Shown here one piece after another: positions 8,576-19,500 of a DNA stretch of 64,000 nt (its first letter is position 1; every line of letters begins with the position of its first letter). Origin of the DNA: Sphingomonas sp. Leaf32 (GTDB lineage: Bacteria > Pseudomonadota > Alphaproteobacteria > Sphingomonadales > Sphingomonadaceae). A model generated the notes under the pieces. The model did not search any database and was not told the origin of the DNA. It saw only the letters and a list, made by a program, of their open reading frames with translations. The stretch lies in NCBI RefSeq assembly GCF_001421765.1, contig NZ_LMLA01000007.1:147509-211508 (forward strand), read 5' to 3'. A program made the translations under genes and the position numbers.

Positions 8576-9502
8576 ATGACGACGGCATTTGTATCCCGCA
8601 CCGATCGACAAAAAGTATCGGAATCGACGGTAAAGTCGCTGGCGCGCAAGATTCCGGACTGGATCAACGACCCGCAAAGCTATCAGGCGGATGGTCCGAA
8701 GAAGTCCTATCGCACCGTCTTCATCTCCGACGTCCATCTGGGAACGCCCGGATGCAGCGCGACCCAGCTGGTCGACTTCCTCCATTCGTTCGAATGCGAG
8801 ACGCTGTACCTGGTCGGCGACATCGTCGATGGCTGGCAGATCCGGCGCGGCTGGTACTGGCCGTCGAGCCATAACGACGTCATCCGTTCGATCCTGAAGT
8901 TCGCGCGTCGCGGCACCCGCGTCATCTATATCCCCGGCAACCATGACGAGGCGTTTCGCGACTATACCGGTCTCGAATTCGGCGGCGTCGAAATGGTCGA
9001 GGAGGATATCCACGAAACCGCCGATGGTCGTCGCCTGCTGGTCCTGCACGGTGACAAGTTCGACGGCGTGGTGCTCTATGCCAAGTGGCTCGCCTTCCTC
9101 GGCGACTATGCCTACACCGCGCTGCTGAAGGCCAACAGTGTCTGGAATTTCACCCGGCGCAAGCTGGGCCTGCCCTATTGGTCGCTGTCGGCCTATGCCA
9201 AGCATCGGGTGAAGAACGCGGTCAATTTCATCGGCCGGTTCGAGGAGACCGTGGCCCATGCCGCCGCCGAACATGGCGTCGACGGCGTGGTGTGCGGCCA
9301 TATCCACACCGCCGAAATCCGCCAGATCGGCGACATCATGTATTATAACGACGGCGACTGGGTGGAGAGCTGCACCGCGCTGGTCGAGGATCACAGCGGC
9401 GCCATGTCGCTGATCGACTGGCGCGCCGAAACGTGGGAAAAGGAACTGGCGAAAGCGGCGGGCAAGGCCGACGCCCCCGGCCGGGCGGTCGCCACCGCGT
9501 GA
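8576..9502 (+). CDS. Calcineurin-like phosphoesterase (LpxH-like UDP-diacylglucosamine diphosphatase family)
   Basis: 308 residues. Metal-binding motifs appear in order: ISDVHLG (~44), GDIVDGW (~73), GNHDE (~111), LHGDKFD (~156) and GHIHT (~245). This matches the LpxH-like branch of the metallophosphoesterases common in alphaproteobacteria, which cleave UDP-2,3-diacylglucosamine or related lipid-linked pyrophosphates. The start at 8576 follows GTGGAGAAG; an upstream in-frame extension to 8450 looks non-coding. The stop overlaps the GTG start of the next glycosyltransferase by 4 bases, implying translational coupling. True LpxH activity is not shown; such pairs often act on other glycolipids. 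Confidence 0.82.
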   Translation: MTTAFVSRTDRQKVSESTVKSLARKIPDWINDPQSYQADGPKKSYRTVFISDVHLGTPGCSATQLVDFLHSFECETLYLVGDIVDGWQIRRGWYWPSSHNDVIRSILKFARRGTRVIYIPGNHDEAFRDYTGLEFGGVEMVEEDIHETADGRRLLVLHGDKFDGVVLYAKWLAFLGDYAYTALLKANSVWNFTRRKLGLPYWSLSAYAKHRVKNAVNFIGRFEETVAHAAAEHGVDGVVCGHIHTAEIRQIGDIMYYNDGDWVESCTALVEDHSGAMSLIDWRAETWEKELAKAAGKADAPGRAVATA

Positions 9503-10554
9503 GGATCGCGATCGTCAGCGACGCATGGAGCCCGCAGGTCAACGGCGTCGTCCGCACGTTGCAGACGACGATCGGCCGGCTGCAGCAACGCGGCCACATC
9601 GTCGAAACCTATACGCCGGACGGCTTCGCCACCCGGCCATGCCCCGGCTATCCCGAAATCCGGTTGGCGCTGGGCTGCGGGCCGGAACTGGGCCGCCGGA
9701 TCGCGGCGTTCCGGCCGGATGCGATCCATATCGCCACCGAGGGACCGCTCGGCTGGGCGGCGCGGCGCTGGTGCCGGCGGCAGGGTGCGCGCTTCACCAC
9801 GTCGTTCCACACCAATTTCGCCGAATATCTGGCACTGCGCACCCACCTGCCCGCCGGGCTGTTCTGGCCGTTCCTGCGCCGCTTCCATGCGGCGGCCAGC
9901 GGGGTGATGACCGCCACCACCCGCGTCGCCGCGTCGCTCCGCGACCATGGTATCGCCCACACGAAACGCTGGTCGCGCGGCGTCGACCTGTCGCTGTTCA
10001 AGCCCGACGGTTCGCGCCTCGACGTCGCCACCCTGCCGCGCCCGATCCTGCTGCATGTCGGGCGGATCGCGGTCGAAAAGAATATCGAGGCGTTTCTGGC
10101 GCTCGACGTGCCGGGCACCAAGCTGCTGGTCGGCGACGGCCCGGCGCGCGCCGAACTGGAGCGCCGCTATCCGCTGGCGCAGTTCGTTGGCGTGAAGCAG
10201 GGCGCTGGCCTCGCCGCCGCCTACCGCGCCGCCGACGTGCTGGTCTTCCCCAGCCGCACCGACACGTTCGGGCTGGTGATGATCGAGGCGCTGGCCTGCG
10301 GCACGCCGGTCGCCGGCTATCCGGTGCCGGGGCCGCTCGACATCATCGGGACGGACGGCACGGGCGGCGGCCCGCAGCGGATCGGCGCGGTCGACGACGA
10401 TCTGGCGGTCGCGGTCGCGAAGGCACTGACCGCTGACCGCGACGCCTGCGCCCGCGCCGGCACCGCCTATTGCTGGTCGCACTGCACCGACCAGTTCGTC
10501 GGTAATCTGGTCGATGCCGGGCTGGGGGCGCAGCCGGTGCTGGCGGTGGCCTGA
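9499..10554 (+). CDS. GT4-family glycosyltransferase (alpha-mannosyl/lipid glycosyltransferase type)
   Basis: 351 residues, starting at the GTG that overlaps the previous stop (GTGA). The N-terminus VRIAIVSDAWSPQVNGVV and the C-terminal donor site (FPSRTDTFGLVMIEALACG, with the EX7E-like pair) are the GT-B/GT4 signature. LLHVGRIAVEKN marks the interdomain region. It resembles enzymes annotated as GDP-mannose-dependent alpha-mannosyltransferases or sulfoquinovosyl/glucosyl-diacylglycerol synthases. The coupling with a phosphoesterase of lipid-linked substrates suggests a membrane glycolipid product. Donor and acceptor are unknown. Confidence 0.85.
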   Translation: MRIAIVSDAWSPQVNGVVRTLQTTIGRLQQRGHIVETYTPDGFATRPCPGYPEIRLALGCGPELGRRIAAFRPDAIHIATEGPLGWAARRWCRRQGARFTTSFHTNFAEYLALRTHLPAGLFWPFLRRFHAAASGVMTATTRVAASLRDHGIAHTKRWSRGVDLSLFKPDGSRLDVATLPRPILLHVGRIAVEKNIEAFLALDVPGTKLLVGDGPARAELERRYPLAQFVGVKQGAGLAAAYRAADVLVFPSRTDTFGLVMIEALACGTPVAGYPVPGPLDIIGTDGTGGGPQRIGAVDDDLAVAVAKALTADRDACARAGTAYCWSHCTDQFVGNLVDAGLGAQPVLAVA

Positions 10555-10593
10555 CGCGCTTGCCCCGGCGGGCGGGCGGCGCGATACCGGGCC

Positions 10594-11031
10594 ATGCTTC
10601 CCCGGCTTCTGCTCCCGACCACGCTCCTGCTCGCATCCTGCACGCAGGTCGAACGACTGCTCCCGGCCTGCTGGGAGAATATGGATTTCGCCCCCGGACA
10701 ACCGGTGACCGGCCGGGTCACGATCATGGTCGGCTACGACTTTCCCGGCGACACGACCGGCATCAGTGGTCTGATGACGGTATCGCCGATCACCTGTGAG
10801 AATGGATCGTTCGGGGTCCTGAACCCACCCGCACGGCTACTCGCTTACGTCCGACCCGTGGAGGATGGCGATCCCCTGTTTGGAACGGCATTCGAGGCGG
10901 ATATCGACGCGACCGTCCGGATTATCGCGACCGACGGTCATAACGGGCGGATATCGCCCTTCTTCCTAGAACTGCGTTCCATCCGCGATCTTCGGCGGAT
11001 CGACCGCCCGCGCTGGTGGCATTGGAACTGA
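10594..11031 (+). CDS. Hypothetical lipoprotein, 145 aa
   Basis: Not recognised beyond its export signal. The start MLPRLLLPTTLLLASC ends in a lipobox (LLASC), so the mature protein should be lipid-anchored at Cys16. The body is beta-rich (TGRVTIMVGYDF, ATVRIIATDG) and acidic to neutral, ending RPRWWHWN. Codon bias is a little weaker than in its neighbours. It ends one base from the convergent porin stop, so their transcripts meet. Confidence 0.6.
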   Translation: MLPRLLLPTTLLLASCTQVERLLPACWENMDFAPGQPVTGRVTIMVGYDFPGDTTGISGLMTVSPITCENGSFGVLNPPARLLAYVRPVEDGDPLFGTAFEADIDATVRIIATDGHNGRISPFFLELRSIRDLRRIDRPRWWHWN

Positions 11032-11032
11032 G

Positions 11033-12187
11033 CTACAGCGTCTTCCACGCCACGATCGCGCGCAGCCCCAGGATCACCGCATCCTCCGCATCGCGCAGGC
11101 CGCCAGGACGGCGAACATATTGCACGTCGGGCTGGAGCGTCAGGAATGGCAGCACCCGGTCGCTATAGGTCAGCTCGATCATTCCCTCCGATCCGGTCAG
11201 CGCGGGTTCGTCCGCCGGATTGGCGCGGCGATAGGGGGTGCTGAGGTCGGCGCTCGCCACGCCGATCGACAACTGGCTGTCGGGCCGGGCGGGGACGATG
11301 CCATGGCCGGTCACGCCGAACTGGAATCCACCGGCAAAGGGCGTGGTCCGCCCGTCCGACCAGCCGACACGGGCAAAGGCGCGCCAATGGCCCGGCTGGT
11401 CTGCCTGTCCGGCAAGGTCGATTTCGACGGAAGCATAGACGCCGTGCGATGCCGCCTCGCCCGGACCGGCGGTGACTCCCGGCGGGATGATGCGGGGCTG
11501 CCGCCGGCTATAGGCCCAGCCGCCCAGCGTGAAGGACAGGACGCCCTGCCGCCCCGCCTCGGCGACGAACAGCGTCGAGCGATGTCCGGGCGCGTCGGCC
11601 GTCCCGCGCGGCGCGCGGATCGCCACGGCCTGCACATAATGCCGCTCGTCCCCGGCGCGAAGGCGAATGGCAAGGTCGGTGCGCGGAAAGATCGACGGCC
11701 CGTTGGGTCCGGTCGCCGACAGTTCCGATCCGATGCCGAACGCCGGCGCGATCAGGTGCGACGCGGCCTCGTTGGCATAGAATTCGCTGTTCAGGTCATA
11801 TTTGCCGACCAGCACCGACAGCCGGTCGTCGGCAAAGTTCTGCTGGACCCATGCCTGGTAGAGCAGCAGGTCGGCACCGGCGACCTCAATATTGTTCACG
11901 CCCTGCAACGTCCCCGCAAGGTCGTTGGGACGCCCGCCCAAATTGTTGAGCAGGCTGGCAAAGGCGGTGCCCCCGTGCCACCCGATCGCCCGGTCGAGGT
12001 CGAGCGAGGCCAGCAGGTCGATATTGTCGAGATAGCGCACGCCGCGCGCATCCCCCGCCACGACCCCGACGACATCGCCCTTGTACACCACATCGACGCT
12101 CAGTGGCCCCGATGCCTCGTCCTGTGCCTGCGCCGGTATCGACAACATCGTCAGCCCGACCGCAACGCATCCGATCCAATTGCGCAT
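11033..12187 (-). CDS. OprB-family carbohydrate porin
   Basis: 384 residues with a signal peptide (MRNWIGCVAVGLTMLSIPAQAQ) and a long beta-barrel pattern. LLYQAWVQQNFADDRLSVLVGKYDLN near 110 is characteristic of OprB porins, as is the C-terminal YSDRVLPFLTLQPDVQYV run ending in alternating aromatic residues. The protein should sit in the outer membrane and pass sugars. An in-frame ATG at 12187 has no competitor. Its gene lies downstream of the chemoreceptor gene on the same strand, with a hairpin between. Confidence 0.82.
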   Translation of the reverse strand: MRNWIGCVAVGLTMLSIPAQAQDEASGPLSVDVVYKGDVVGVVAGDARGVRYLDNIDLLASLDLDRAIGWHGGTAFASLLNNLGGRPNDLAGTLQGVNNIEVAGADLLLYQAWVQQNFADDRLSVLVGKYDLNSEFYANEAASHLIAPAFGIGSELSATGPNGPSIFPRTDLAIRLRAGDERHYVQAVAIRAPRGTADAPGHRSTLFVAEAGRQGVLSFTLGGWAYSRRQPRIIPPGVTAGPGEAASHGVYASVEIDLAGQADQPGHWRAFARVGWSDGRTTPFAGGFQFGVTGHGIVPARPDSQLSIGVASADLSTPYRRANPADEPALTGSEGMIELTYSDRVLPFLTLQPDVQYVRRPGGLRDAEDAVILGLRAIVAWKTL

Positions 12188-12225
12188 CCTGCAACACCCC
12201 CCTGTTGATGCCGGCTGACGGTGCG

Positions 12226-12248
12226 GCCGCCCCCTGGTTGGGGGCGGT
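12226..12248 (-). terminator. GC hairpin between chemoreceptor and porin genes
   Basis: CCGCCCC and GGGGCGG flank a short loop just past the chemoreceptor stop on the minus strand. No long T-run follows, so attenuation or a weak terminator is as likely as a strong one. Confidence 0.5.
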
Positions 12249-12261
12249 CGATTGCTCCCCG

Positions 12262-13980
12262 TCAGGCCGCGCGGCCGAACACTGCATCGTCGCTGTCCGG
12301 CCCGCCCTGCGACAGGTCGAGCGCGAAGCCGCGTGCGCGGTTCTGCTGGTCGACGACCGAGTTCGCCGTCGCGCGCGCGGCAGAGGCCGATGCCTTGGCG
12401 CGCACCGCCGGCTTGCGGGCGGCGGGGCGCTGCGCGCTGCGGCCGGCATCGACGCGGAAGAAGGCGATGCTTCGTTGCAGTTCGTTCGCCTGGCTGGCCA
12501 GTTCCTCGGACGTCGAGGTGATCTGTTCCGATGCCGACGCGTTCTGCTGCGTCACCTGGTCGAGCTGTTGCAGCGCCTGGCGGATGTCGGGCACCAGCTT
12601 GGTCAGCATCTCGCCGGCCTGCGCCGCCGCCTGCACCGTGTCGCTCGACACCGCGCTGATCTCGGCCGCCGCGGTCTGACTGCGTTCGGCCAGCTTGCGC
12701 ACTTCGGAGGCGACGACGGCAAAGCCGCGGCCATGCTCACCGGCCCGCGCCGCTTCCACCGCGGCATTCAGCGCCAGCAGGTCGGTCTGCCGCGCGATTT
12801 CCTGCACGATGCCGATCTTCTCGGCGATCGTCCGCATCGCCCGGGCAGCGCGGTCGACCGCGACGCCGCTGGCTTCGGCATCCTTCGACGACTGGCGCGC
12901 GATCTTCTCGGTCTGCGCCGCATTGTCCGCGTTCTGCTTGATGTTGGCGGCCATCTGTTCCATCGATGCCGACGCTTCCTCGGCCGATGCCGCCTGTTCG
13001 GTGGCCCCCTGGCTCACCTGTTCCGACGACGCGGACAATTCCTCGCTGCCGGCGGCGACATTATTTGCCGCACCCGACGCATCGCCCACCACGCTGCGCA
13101 GCCGTTCGATCATCGACACGAGGGCGTGGCCCAGCTTGTCCTTGTCCGACAGCGGCGTGTGATCCACGGTCAGGTCGCCCTGCGCGATCGTGTCGGCCAG
13201 CGCCGCCGATTTGCGCAGCGCAACGGTCATGCCGTTGACGGTGTCGACCAAATCCTTGATCTCGTCGTTGGTCGTGACGGTCACTTCCTGATCGAGGTCG
13301 CCGACGGCCACCGCGTCCAGCGCGACGCCGACCCGCTTCAGCCCCTTCGACACGATCATGCTGATCCACAGCGCGCCGACGATAGCCATCAGCAACGCGG
13401 CAAGAGCGGTCGCGAGCAGCATCGTACGCGATTCGGCATAGAGCACGTCGCCTGCGGCATCGGCCTTCTTCATCTCTTCGCGCTGGCGCTGCACGACGTC
13501 CAGAACCTGTGCCCGCATCTTTTCGGCGATCGGACGGGCATCACCCAATGAAAGCGCACCTGCTTCGAGATTCTTGTCCGCCAGTGCGAGCGGTATGATC
13601 CGGTCGGCAACGACCTTGTACTCGTTCCATTGCGTGCGGATGCTGGCATATTGCGCGCGGTCGATGTCGTCGGCCATCGGCGGCGCCTGCGCGATCAGTT
13701 CGTCGGCGCGCGCGCGCTGCTGCCGGAAATTGGACAGCTGCTTTTCCACGACCTGCGGATCGTTGGACAGCGCCAAATTCTTTTCCGCGATGATGGTCAA
13801 GGTCGACGCCATGTTGAACTGCTGAATACGGTCGAGCGATGTGGCAGGATCATCCACCAGATCGCTCATCGCTTCGTTCAGCATACTCAGACGGTTGATG
13901 CCGAAGCCGACCACTCCGGCCAGCAGCAGCAGGACGACGGCAAAGGTCGCACCCAATTTCATTCTGATCGTCGCTCGCAT
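12262..13980 (-). CDS. Methyl-accepting chemotaxis protein
   Basis: 572 residues. TM1 at ~10-30 ([16 protein letters not shown]), a four-helix-bundle sensor at ~35-185, TM2 at ~190-210, a HAMP linker ([19 protein letters not shown]) and a long cytoplasmic coiled coil. The hairpin tip reads near [24 protein letters not shown], the canonical kinase-contact region. It would couple to CheA/CheW, none of which is in this window, so it is an orphan receptor. The frame extends upstream to 14109, but [10 protein letters not shown] at 13980 is the natural start before TM1. Confidence 0.92.
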   Translation of the reverse strand: MRATIRMKLGATFAVVLLLLAGVVGFGINRLSMLNEAMSDLVDDPATSLDRIQQFNMASTLTIIAEKNLALSNDPQVVEKQLSNFRQQRARADELIAQAPPMADDIDRAQYASIRTQWNEYKVVADRIIPLALADKNLEAGALSLGDARPIAEKMRAQVLDVVQRQREEMKKADAAGDVLYAESRTMLLATALAALLMAIVGALWISMIVSKGLKRVGVALDAVAVGDLDQEVTVTTNDEIKDLVDTVNGMTVALRKSAALADTIAQGDLTVDHTPLSDKDKLGHALVSMIERLRSVVGDASGAANNVAAGSEELSASSEQVSQGATEQAASAEEASASMEQMAANIKQNADNAAQTEKIARQSSKDAEASGVAVDRAARAMRTIAEKIGIVQEIARQTDLLALNAAVEAARAGEHGRGFAVVASEVRKLAERSQTAAAEISAVSSDTVQAAAQAGEMLTKLVPDIRQALQQLDQVTQQNASASEQITSTSEELASQANELQRSIAFFRVDAGRSAQRPAARKPAVRAKASASAARATANSVVDQQNRARGFALDLSQGGPDSDDAVFGRAA

Positions 13981-14312
13981 TCCGTAATCCCCAAAAAACT
14001 CGGTACCGGTGCGCATTCTCAATGGTGCGCGATGCGATGGCGGTAATGATGGGGCATTAAAATCATCTTTGCCGGCAATTAACCGGGCAAGAATGAATAT
14101 TAACGGCATGGGTAAAACCGGCTGCAGCGGCTGCGGTATGGAGCGTTGCCAAGATCATAGGTGGTTGGGTCGGCGTCCGAAATACCGCTCGCATCGGTCG
14201 CCCCTGTCCAGAAAAACCTTACCGGCTACGATCGGTGATGTTGGACGCTTTTCATGGAATTATGCCGATCCGGTCGCTACCGCTTGCCGCGAACGGCTTT
14301 GGGGAACACGCG
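13981..14312. other. Divergent intergenic region, AT-richer
   Basis: About 330 bases between the divergent chemoreceptor and DUF808 genes. It is visibly richer in A/T around 14055-14110, with two TTAA tetramers, and so probably carries promoters for both sides. No confident -35/-10 pair or CtrA-type TTAA-N7-TTAA box was found. Open frames in it are not supported. Confidence 0.5.
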
Positions 14313-15242
14313 ATGGCTGGTGGTTTGGTTGCGCTGCTCGACGATATTGCCGCGATTGCGAAGCTGGCGGCGGCGTCGCTCGACGACGTGAGCGCAGCGG
14401 CGGGGCGCGCCGGGGCCAAGGCGGCGGGCGTCGTCATCGACGATGCGGCGGTCACCCCGCGCTATGTCGTCGGGCTGTCGCCGGCGCGCGAGCTGCCGAT
14501 CATCGGCAAGATCGCGCTGGGGTCGCTCCGCAACAAACTGCTGATCCTGCTCCCGGCCGCGCTGATCCTGAAGTTCTTTGCTCCGTGGGCGATCACCCCG
14601 ATCCTGATGGCCGGCGGCGCATTCCTGTGCTTCGAGGGTGCGGAAAAGATCCTCGCGCCGCTGTTCGACGGCCATCATGCCGAGGAAGCGGTCGCCACCA
14701 CCGATCCGGCCGAAATGGAGCGTACCCAGGTCAGCGGCGCGATCCGCACCGACATGATCCTGTCGGCCGAAATCATGATAATCGCCCTGAACGAACTGCC
14801 CGCGCTGTCGATCTGGATGCAGGGTTTCGCGCTGGCGGTGGTCGGCATCGCGATCACCGTCGGTGTGTACGGCGTGGTCGCGCTGATCGTGAAGATGGAT
14901 GACATCGGCCTGGCGCTTGCCCGCCGATCGAGCGCGCTGGCGCAGACGGTCGGGCGCGGACTGGTGAAGGCGATGCCGGTCGTGCTCAAGGCGCTGGCGC
15001 TGATCGGCACCGCCGCGATGCTGTGGGTCGGCGGGCAGATCATCCTGCACGGGATGGAGGAGTTCGGCTTCGCTTGGCTCCCGCACCTCGTCCACGATGC
15101 CGCGCACCATGTCGCAACGGCCGTGCCGTCGCTGGGCGGCGTCCTCGAATGGATCGTCAATGCGGCCGGCGCGGCGGTGTTCGGCGTCCTGATCGGCGGG
15201 GTCATCGCCGGCGTGCTGCACGTCCTGCCGAAGAAGCATTGA
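14313..15242 (+). CDS. DUF808 (YedI-like) integral membrane protein
   Basis: 309 residues. The family signature is the N-terminal MAGGLVALLDDIAAIAKLAAA, followed by DVSAAAGRAGAKAAGVVIDD and PRYVVGLSPARELPII. Several membrane segments follow (LLILLPAALILKF, AVVGIAITVGVYGVVALIV and two more). E. coli YedI belongs to this family; its function is not established. The start at 14313 is chosen because homologues begin at MAGGL; the frame extends upstream to 14235 without conserved sequence. It stands alone. Confidence 0.88.
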   Translation: MAGGLVALLDDIAAIAKLAAASLDDVSAAAGRAGAKAAGVVIDDAAVTPRYVVGLSPARELPIIGKIALGSLRNKLLILLPAALILKFFAPWAITPILMAGGAFLCFEGAEKILAPLFDGHHAEEAVATTDPAEMERTQVSGAIRTDMILSAEIMIIALNELPALSIWMQGFALAVVGIAITVGVYGVVALIVKMDDIGLALARRSSALAQTVGRGLVKAMPVVLKALALIGTAAMLWVGGQIILHGMEEFGFAWLPHLVHDAAHHVATAVPSLGGVLEWIVNAAGAAVFGVLIGGVIAGVLHVLPKKH

Positions 15243-15253
15243 GGGGCGGGGGA

Positions 15254-16429
15254 TTACCGCCCCCGCGCCAGCCGTTCCTCGGTCGGGGTGAATGCCGACT
15301 GCGCCGACGCCTCCACCGCCACGTCGGTCGCGAAATAGGCGACGCCGGTCCCGCGCTTCAGGTCGACCCACAGCCCGGATCGCAGGCCGTACGCATCGCC
15401 CGCATGGCCCAGCCGCCGCCGCCCGTCACCGAACGGGTCGTCGCGGCACCCCGTGGTCGGCGTCGCGAGGAACGTCACCGCCAGCCCATAGCGGCACAGG
15501 AAGCCGCCCTGCTTCGCCCCGGTCGTCGCGTCGCTGCCGGTATCGCCATTGGTTCCGTCCCACGTCCACAGCGGCGTGGTGAGCGTTGCGAAGGCTCGCG
15601 GCGACAGCAGTCGCCCGCGATCGGTCCGCCCCCGTCGCAGCAGCATCCGCCCGATCGTCGCAAGTCCGCGCGCCGAAATGCGCAGGCCCCCCTGCGGCGA
15701 AAACATCGCCCCGTTCCTGCCCGCACGCCACCGCGACAGGTCGCACGTCCCGTCGCGCGCCGGCTCGACCGGACAAGCGGGTGCGCGGCCGTGATGGTCG
15801 TCCTTGGTCGGCTTTCCGCCGCGATATTGCACGACCGCGCGCACCGCGACGTCCGGCGAACAACTCGCCCAGTTATAGCAGGCTTCGATCCCCAGCGGCG
15901 CGAACACGAGCCGCTGCATCGCCCGGTCGAACCGTTCACCGGTCGCGCGTTCGACCACGCTTGCCACGACGGGCAAGTTCAGATTGGCATAGGCGAACCA
16001 CGTCCCCGGCGCGTGGACGGCATCCCATGCCTTCGCATCGGCCAGCACCGGCGCCAGTTCGGCGTCCAGCGGCAGGACGTATTCCACCCCGTCGACGATC
16101 CCCGTCCGGTGCGACAGCAACATTCGCAGCGTGATCGGCACGTCGGGAAAGCGCGGATGCCGCAGCCGCCAGTCCAGCAGCTGCGACACATCGGCATCGA
16201 GGTCGAGCGTGCCCGCATCGACCAGCCGCAGCACCGTGATGGCGGTCACCAGCTTGGAGATGGAGGCGACCCGCACCGGATCGTCCGGGGTGACGGGGCG
16301 GTCGGCGGCGATGTCGGCAAGGCCCCGCACCGCGACCGATGTCTCGCCGCGCCGGTCGAAAGCGACCCGTACCTCGGCCACCGGTTGCGCTGCTGCGGCG
16401 GGAAGGAGGGCGGCGGCGATCACGGACAT
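15254..16429 (-). CDS. Serine hydrolase, class C beta-lactamase/PBP fold
   Basis: 391 residues with a signal peptide ([15 protein letters not shown]). The catalytic SISK (SxxK) motif is near residue 54, YAN (YANLN) near 165, and a HAG triad-equivalent (GHAGDAYG) near 335. These three motifs define the esterase/beta-lactamase/DD-peptidase fold. Two Cys pairs in the middle (CYNWASC) may form a periplasmic disulphide. The natural substrate could be an ester, a D-amino-acid peptide or a beta-lactam; context does not decide. It converges with the DUF808 gene, 11 bases apart. Confidence 0.85.
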   Translation of the reverse strand: MSVIAAALLPAAAAQPVAEVRVAFDRRGETSVAVRGLADIAADRPVTPDDPVRVASISKLVTAITVLRLVDAGTLDLDADVSQLLDWRLRHPRFPDVPITLRMLLSHRTGIVDGVEYVLPLDAELAPVLADAKAWDAVHAPGTWFAYANLNLPVVASVVERATGERFDRAMQRLVFAPLGIEACYNWASCSPDVAVRAVVQYRGGKPTKDDHHGRAPACPVEPARDGTCDLSRWRAGRNGAMFSPQGGLRISARGLATIGRMLLRRGRTDRGRLLSPRAFATLTTPLWTWDGTNGDTGSDATTGAKQGGFLCRYGLAVTFLATPTTGCRDDPFGDGRRRLGHAGDAYGLRSGLWVDLKRGTGVAYFATDVAVEASAQSAFTPTEERLARGR

Positions 16430-16476
16430 TGGCTGACTCTACTCCTTCATCCTTCCCCCGTTTGCTTCGAGCGCAG

Positions 16477-16561
16477 GTTCGAGCTTGTCGAGAACCGAAG
16501 TCGAGAAGGCGGTGCCGCAAACTCCGGTGTTCTCGACGGACGCTTCTCGACAAGCTCGAAC
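16477..16561. repeat. 18-nt inverted repeat (GTTCGAGCTTGTCGAGAA)
   Basis: Arms at 16477-16494 and 16544-16561 are perfect complements around a 49-bp loop. The core GAGCTTGTCGA resembles the GAGCTTGTCGAAG core of the 31-44 kb elements, so it may be a distant member. It sits behind the TonB-receptor stop and ahead of the serine hydrolase. Confidence 0.75.
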
Positions 16562-16595
16562 CGAGCGGGGAAGGGCAGGCAAGCAAGGCGTCCCC

Positions 16596-19500
16596 CTAGA
16601 ACTTCACGTCCGCCTGCACCGTGAACGCCCGCCCGCGCGGATCGGCGACGCGCGGTTCCCATGCCCCGCCCGACCCGGTGTTCGAATCATAGGTGATGGC
16701 GAACGGCGGATCGACGTCGAACAGGTTCTTGACGCCCAGCGTCAGGCGGGTCGCCTTGTTGCCGAGGTTCGGGAAACTGACCGCAAGGTTATAGGTGACA
16801 TAAGGCTTCACATAGGTGTTGAAGTCCGGCCGCGTCACCGTACCGGCCAGAATGCCGGGCAGTGCCTGGTTCTTGTACCCGTCGCGATAGAGCTGCGTCA
16901 GCGCGATCGTCACCGCTTCGTTGGTGTAGCTGACGAACGCATTGTGCTTCCATTTGAGGCCCAGATCACCGGCGAAGCTGAACACGCCGATCAGGCTGGG
17001 GCCATAGGGCGAATTCTCCGTCAACTTCTCGCGCTTCTTTAGCAGATAGGTGCCGTCGATCCCGGCGAGGAAGCTGCCGCCGAACCCGTCCACGCCGCCG
17101 CGTGCGGTCAGTTCGAGGCCCTGCGTGCGCCGCGCGCCGGCATTGATCCAGGTGCGGTCGATCGCGACCAGTTGGTCACCCGCGTTGATGTCGCGAATGA
17201 ACCGGTCCGAAAACAGCGCGGCATTGTCGATCAGCTCGCGCTCGGTCAGCAACTGGATCGTGTCGTCGACATTGATCGCCCAGAAATCGACCGACGCGCT
17301 GAACTTCGGCGCGGGCTGGATCACGATGCCTGCGCTGAACATCCTGGCGCTTTCGGGGCCGAGGTTCGGGTTGCCGCCGGTCAGGATATTGGGCTGCACC
17401 GCCTGGCACGCCGGGTTGGTCGTGTTGGGAATGCCGCCGGGGCAGCGCACCGGATCGGCCAGGTCGCGACCCGAATAGGGCGATTCGGTGGTGCCGTTGA
17501 AAATCTGGTTGAAGGTCGGCACGCGGAACCCGGTGCTGAACGATCCCCGGAACATCAGCGGTTCCCACGGGCGGTACTTCACCGACACCTTGGGGTTCGT
17601 GCTGGTGCCGAAATCGCCATAATCGTCGACGCGCAGCGCACCGGTCAGTTCGAATCCGCGGAACAGCGGCAGCAGCACTTCGGTATAGGCCGCCTTCACC
17701 TGCCGGTTCTTGGCCCGGAGCGCGTTCACATTGTCGAACGCCGCGAGGAAGATGACCGGCGCCGATGCTGCGGCCGCCGCCGACCCATTGAAGCTGTAGG
17801 ATTCGCTGCGGAAATCGATACCCGCCGCCATCTGCGCCTTGCCACCGGGCAGGCGGAACAGAGGGCCGGCGATCGAGTAGTCGATCTGCTTCACCTCATA
17901 GCGCCCGCCATACAGCGTTGCTCCTTCGGCCGATACCGCCGCAAGGCCAGCGAGCGCCGCGTCGGTCTGGTTGATCGAGAAGGGGTTCAGGATGCCGCTG
18001 TTCAACAACCCCGCAAGGCCCGGACCGCTGGCGCCCGGTGCGGTCGGCGCGGTCGGGTCATAGGCACCGCTGGCGAGTGTCCCGCGATAATAATAGCCGC
18101 TGCCCAGCACCGAGCTGGACTCGCTCTTGGCATAGGAACCGCCAGCGCGATAATCCCAGCCTTCCCACAGCGGCCCTTCGGCGGCCAGCGTGACGCGGAT
18201 CGTCTTCGTATCGGTTTCATATTCGCGCGGGCCGCACGCGATGCAGCGCCAGCGGAACGCGATCGGCTTGCCGTAATTGGCGGCAACCGCCGGAAAGGTG
18301 CCCCGGATCGCGTTATAGACCGCGTTATAGGTCGGCGCGGTCAGGCTGTTGAGCGGATAGGCGACCTGTAGGTTGGTCGTGTTGCCCGACACCTGCGCAT
18401 TGGAGAACAGCTTGGCCGAATTGGCGTTCGATCCGGTGACCTCCAGCGAGATCTGGTGATCCTCCGCCACGCGCGCGACCGCGCGGGCGAGATAGGTCAG
18501 CGTTTTGATCGGCTGCTGGATCACCGCCGCGCGACCGGTGTCCCATGCACAGGCATAGCGCGCCGACACGTTGTTCCACAGCGCGTCGTCATAGGCCATG
18601 CCGCCGTCCATCGATTCGCAGCCGGCGCCGCCGGGCAGGTCGAGGATATTGATCCCGCCGCTCGCCGCCGTGGTCGTGCCGGGGATGAGGAGGCCAGGCA
18701 ACACCTGCGCCGTCGCGGTGCCGCCCAGCAGCGTGCCGCCCGGAAAGAAATTGGTCGAGCGATTGAGCGGGAAGGCGGTGGCGATCGGCGTCCCGCGCGT
18801 GTCGACCGACAGGCCGCGGTTCGGCTGGTTGCCGTTCACGAAGTCGCGGTTCGAGCCGAACAGGATGTTGTTCCAGCGATAGGCGACCGCGCCCATCACG
18901 TTGAACCCCTGATCGTCCAGATCGCCGAAGCCGGCGATGGCCGACACGCGGTAGATGTTGCCGTCACCCTGTTCGGTAACGTCGGTCGCGCCCATCACGC
19001 CGACACCCTTGTAATCGGTGCGGGTGATGAAGTTGATGACGCCGCCGATCGCGTCGGTGCCGTAGATCGCCGACGCGCCGTCCTTCAGCACCTCGACCCG
19101 TTCGATCGCGGCGAACGGAATCTGGTTCACGTCGACCGCCGCGCCCGACAGGCCGTGCGCCGCGACGCGGCGGCTGTTGAGCAATACCAGCGTCGCCGCA
19201 GCACCCTGACCGCGCAGATTGGCCGCCGACAGCCCGTTGGTCCCGCGCTGCGCGCCGGTCGTCACGTCGGCGTTCGATGCCAGATTGTCCGCGCCCGATC
19301 CGTTGCTGGTCAGCAGGCTGATGAGCTGTTCCGGGCTGGCGATCGCGTTGCGTTCGAGTTCGGCATTGCTGATGATCTGCAGCGGCAGCGAACTGTTGTT
19401 GGGATCGCGCTTGATCCGCGAACCGGTGACCAGGATTTCGCCGTCGTCCGCCTTCGACGCCGGGGTGGTCTGTACCGCGACGCCGGTCGGCGTGGCGGCC

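Noticed and set aside
13981..14312. CtrA-binding sites before the chemoreceptor
   Set aside because: TTAA tetramers are present but not at the 7-base spacing of TTAA-N7-TTAA.
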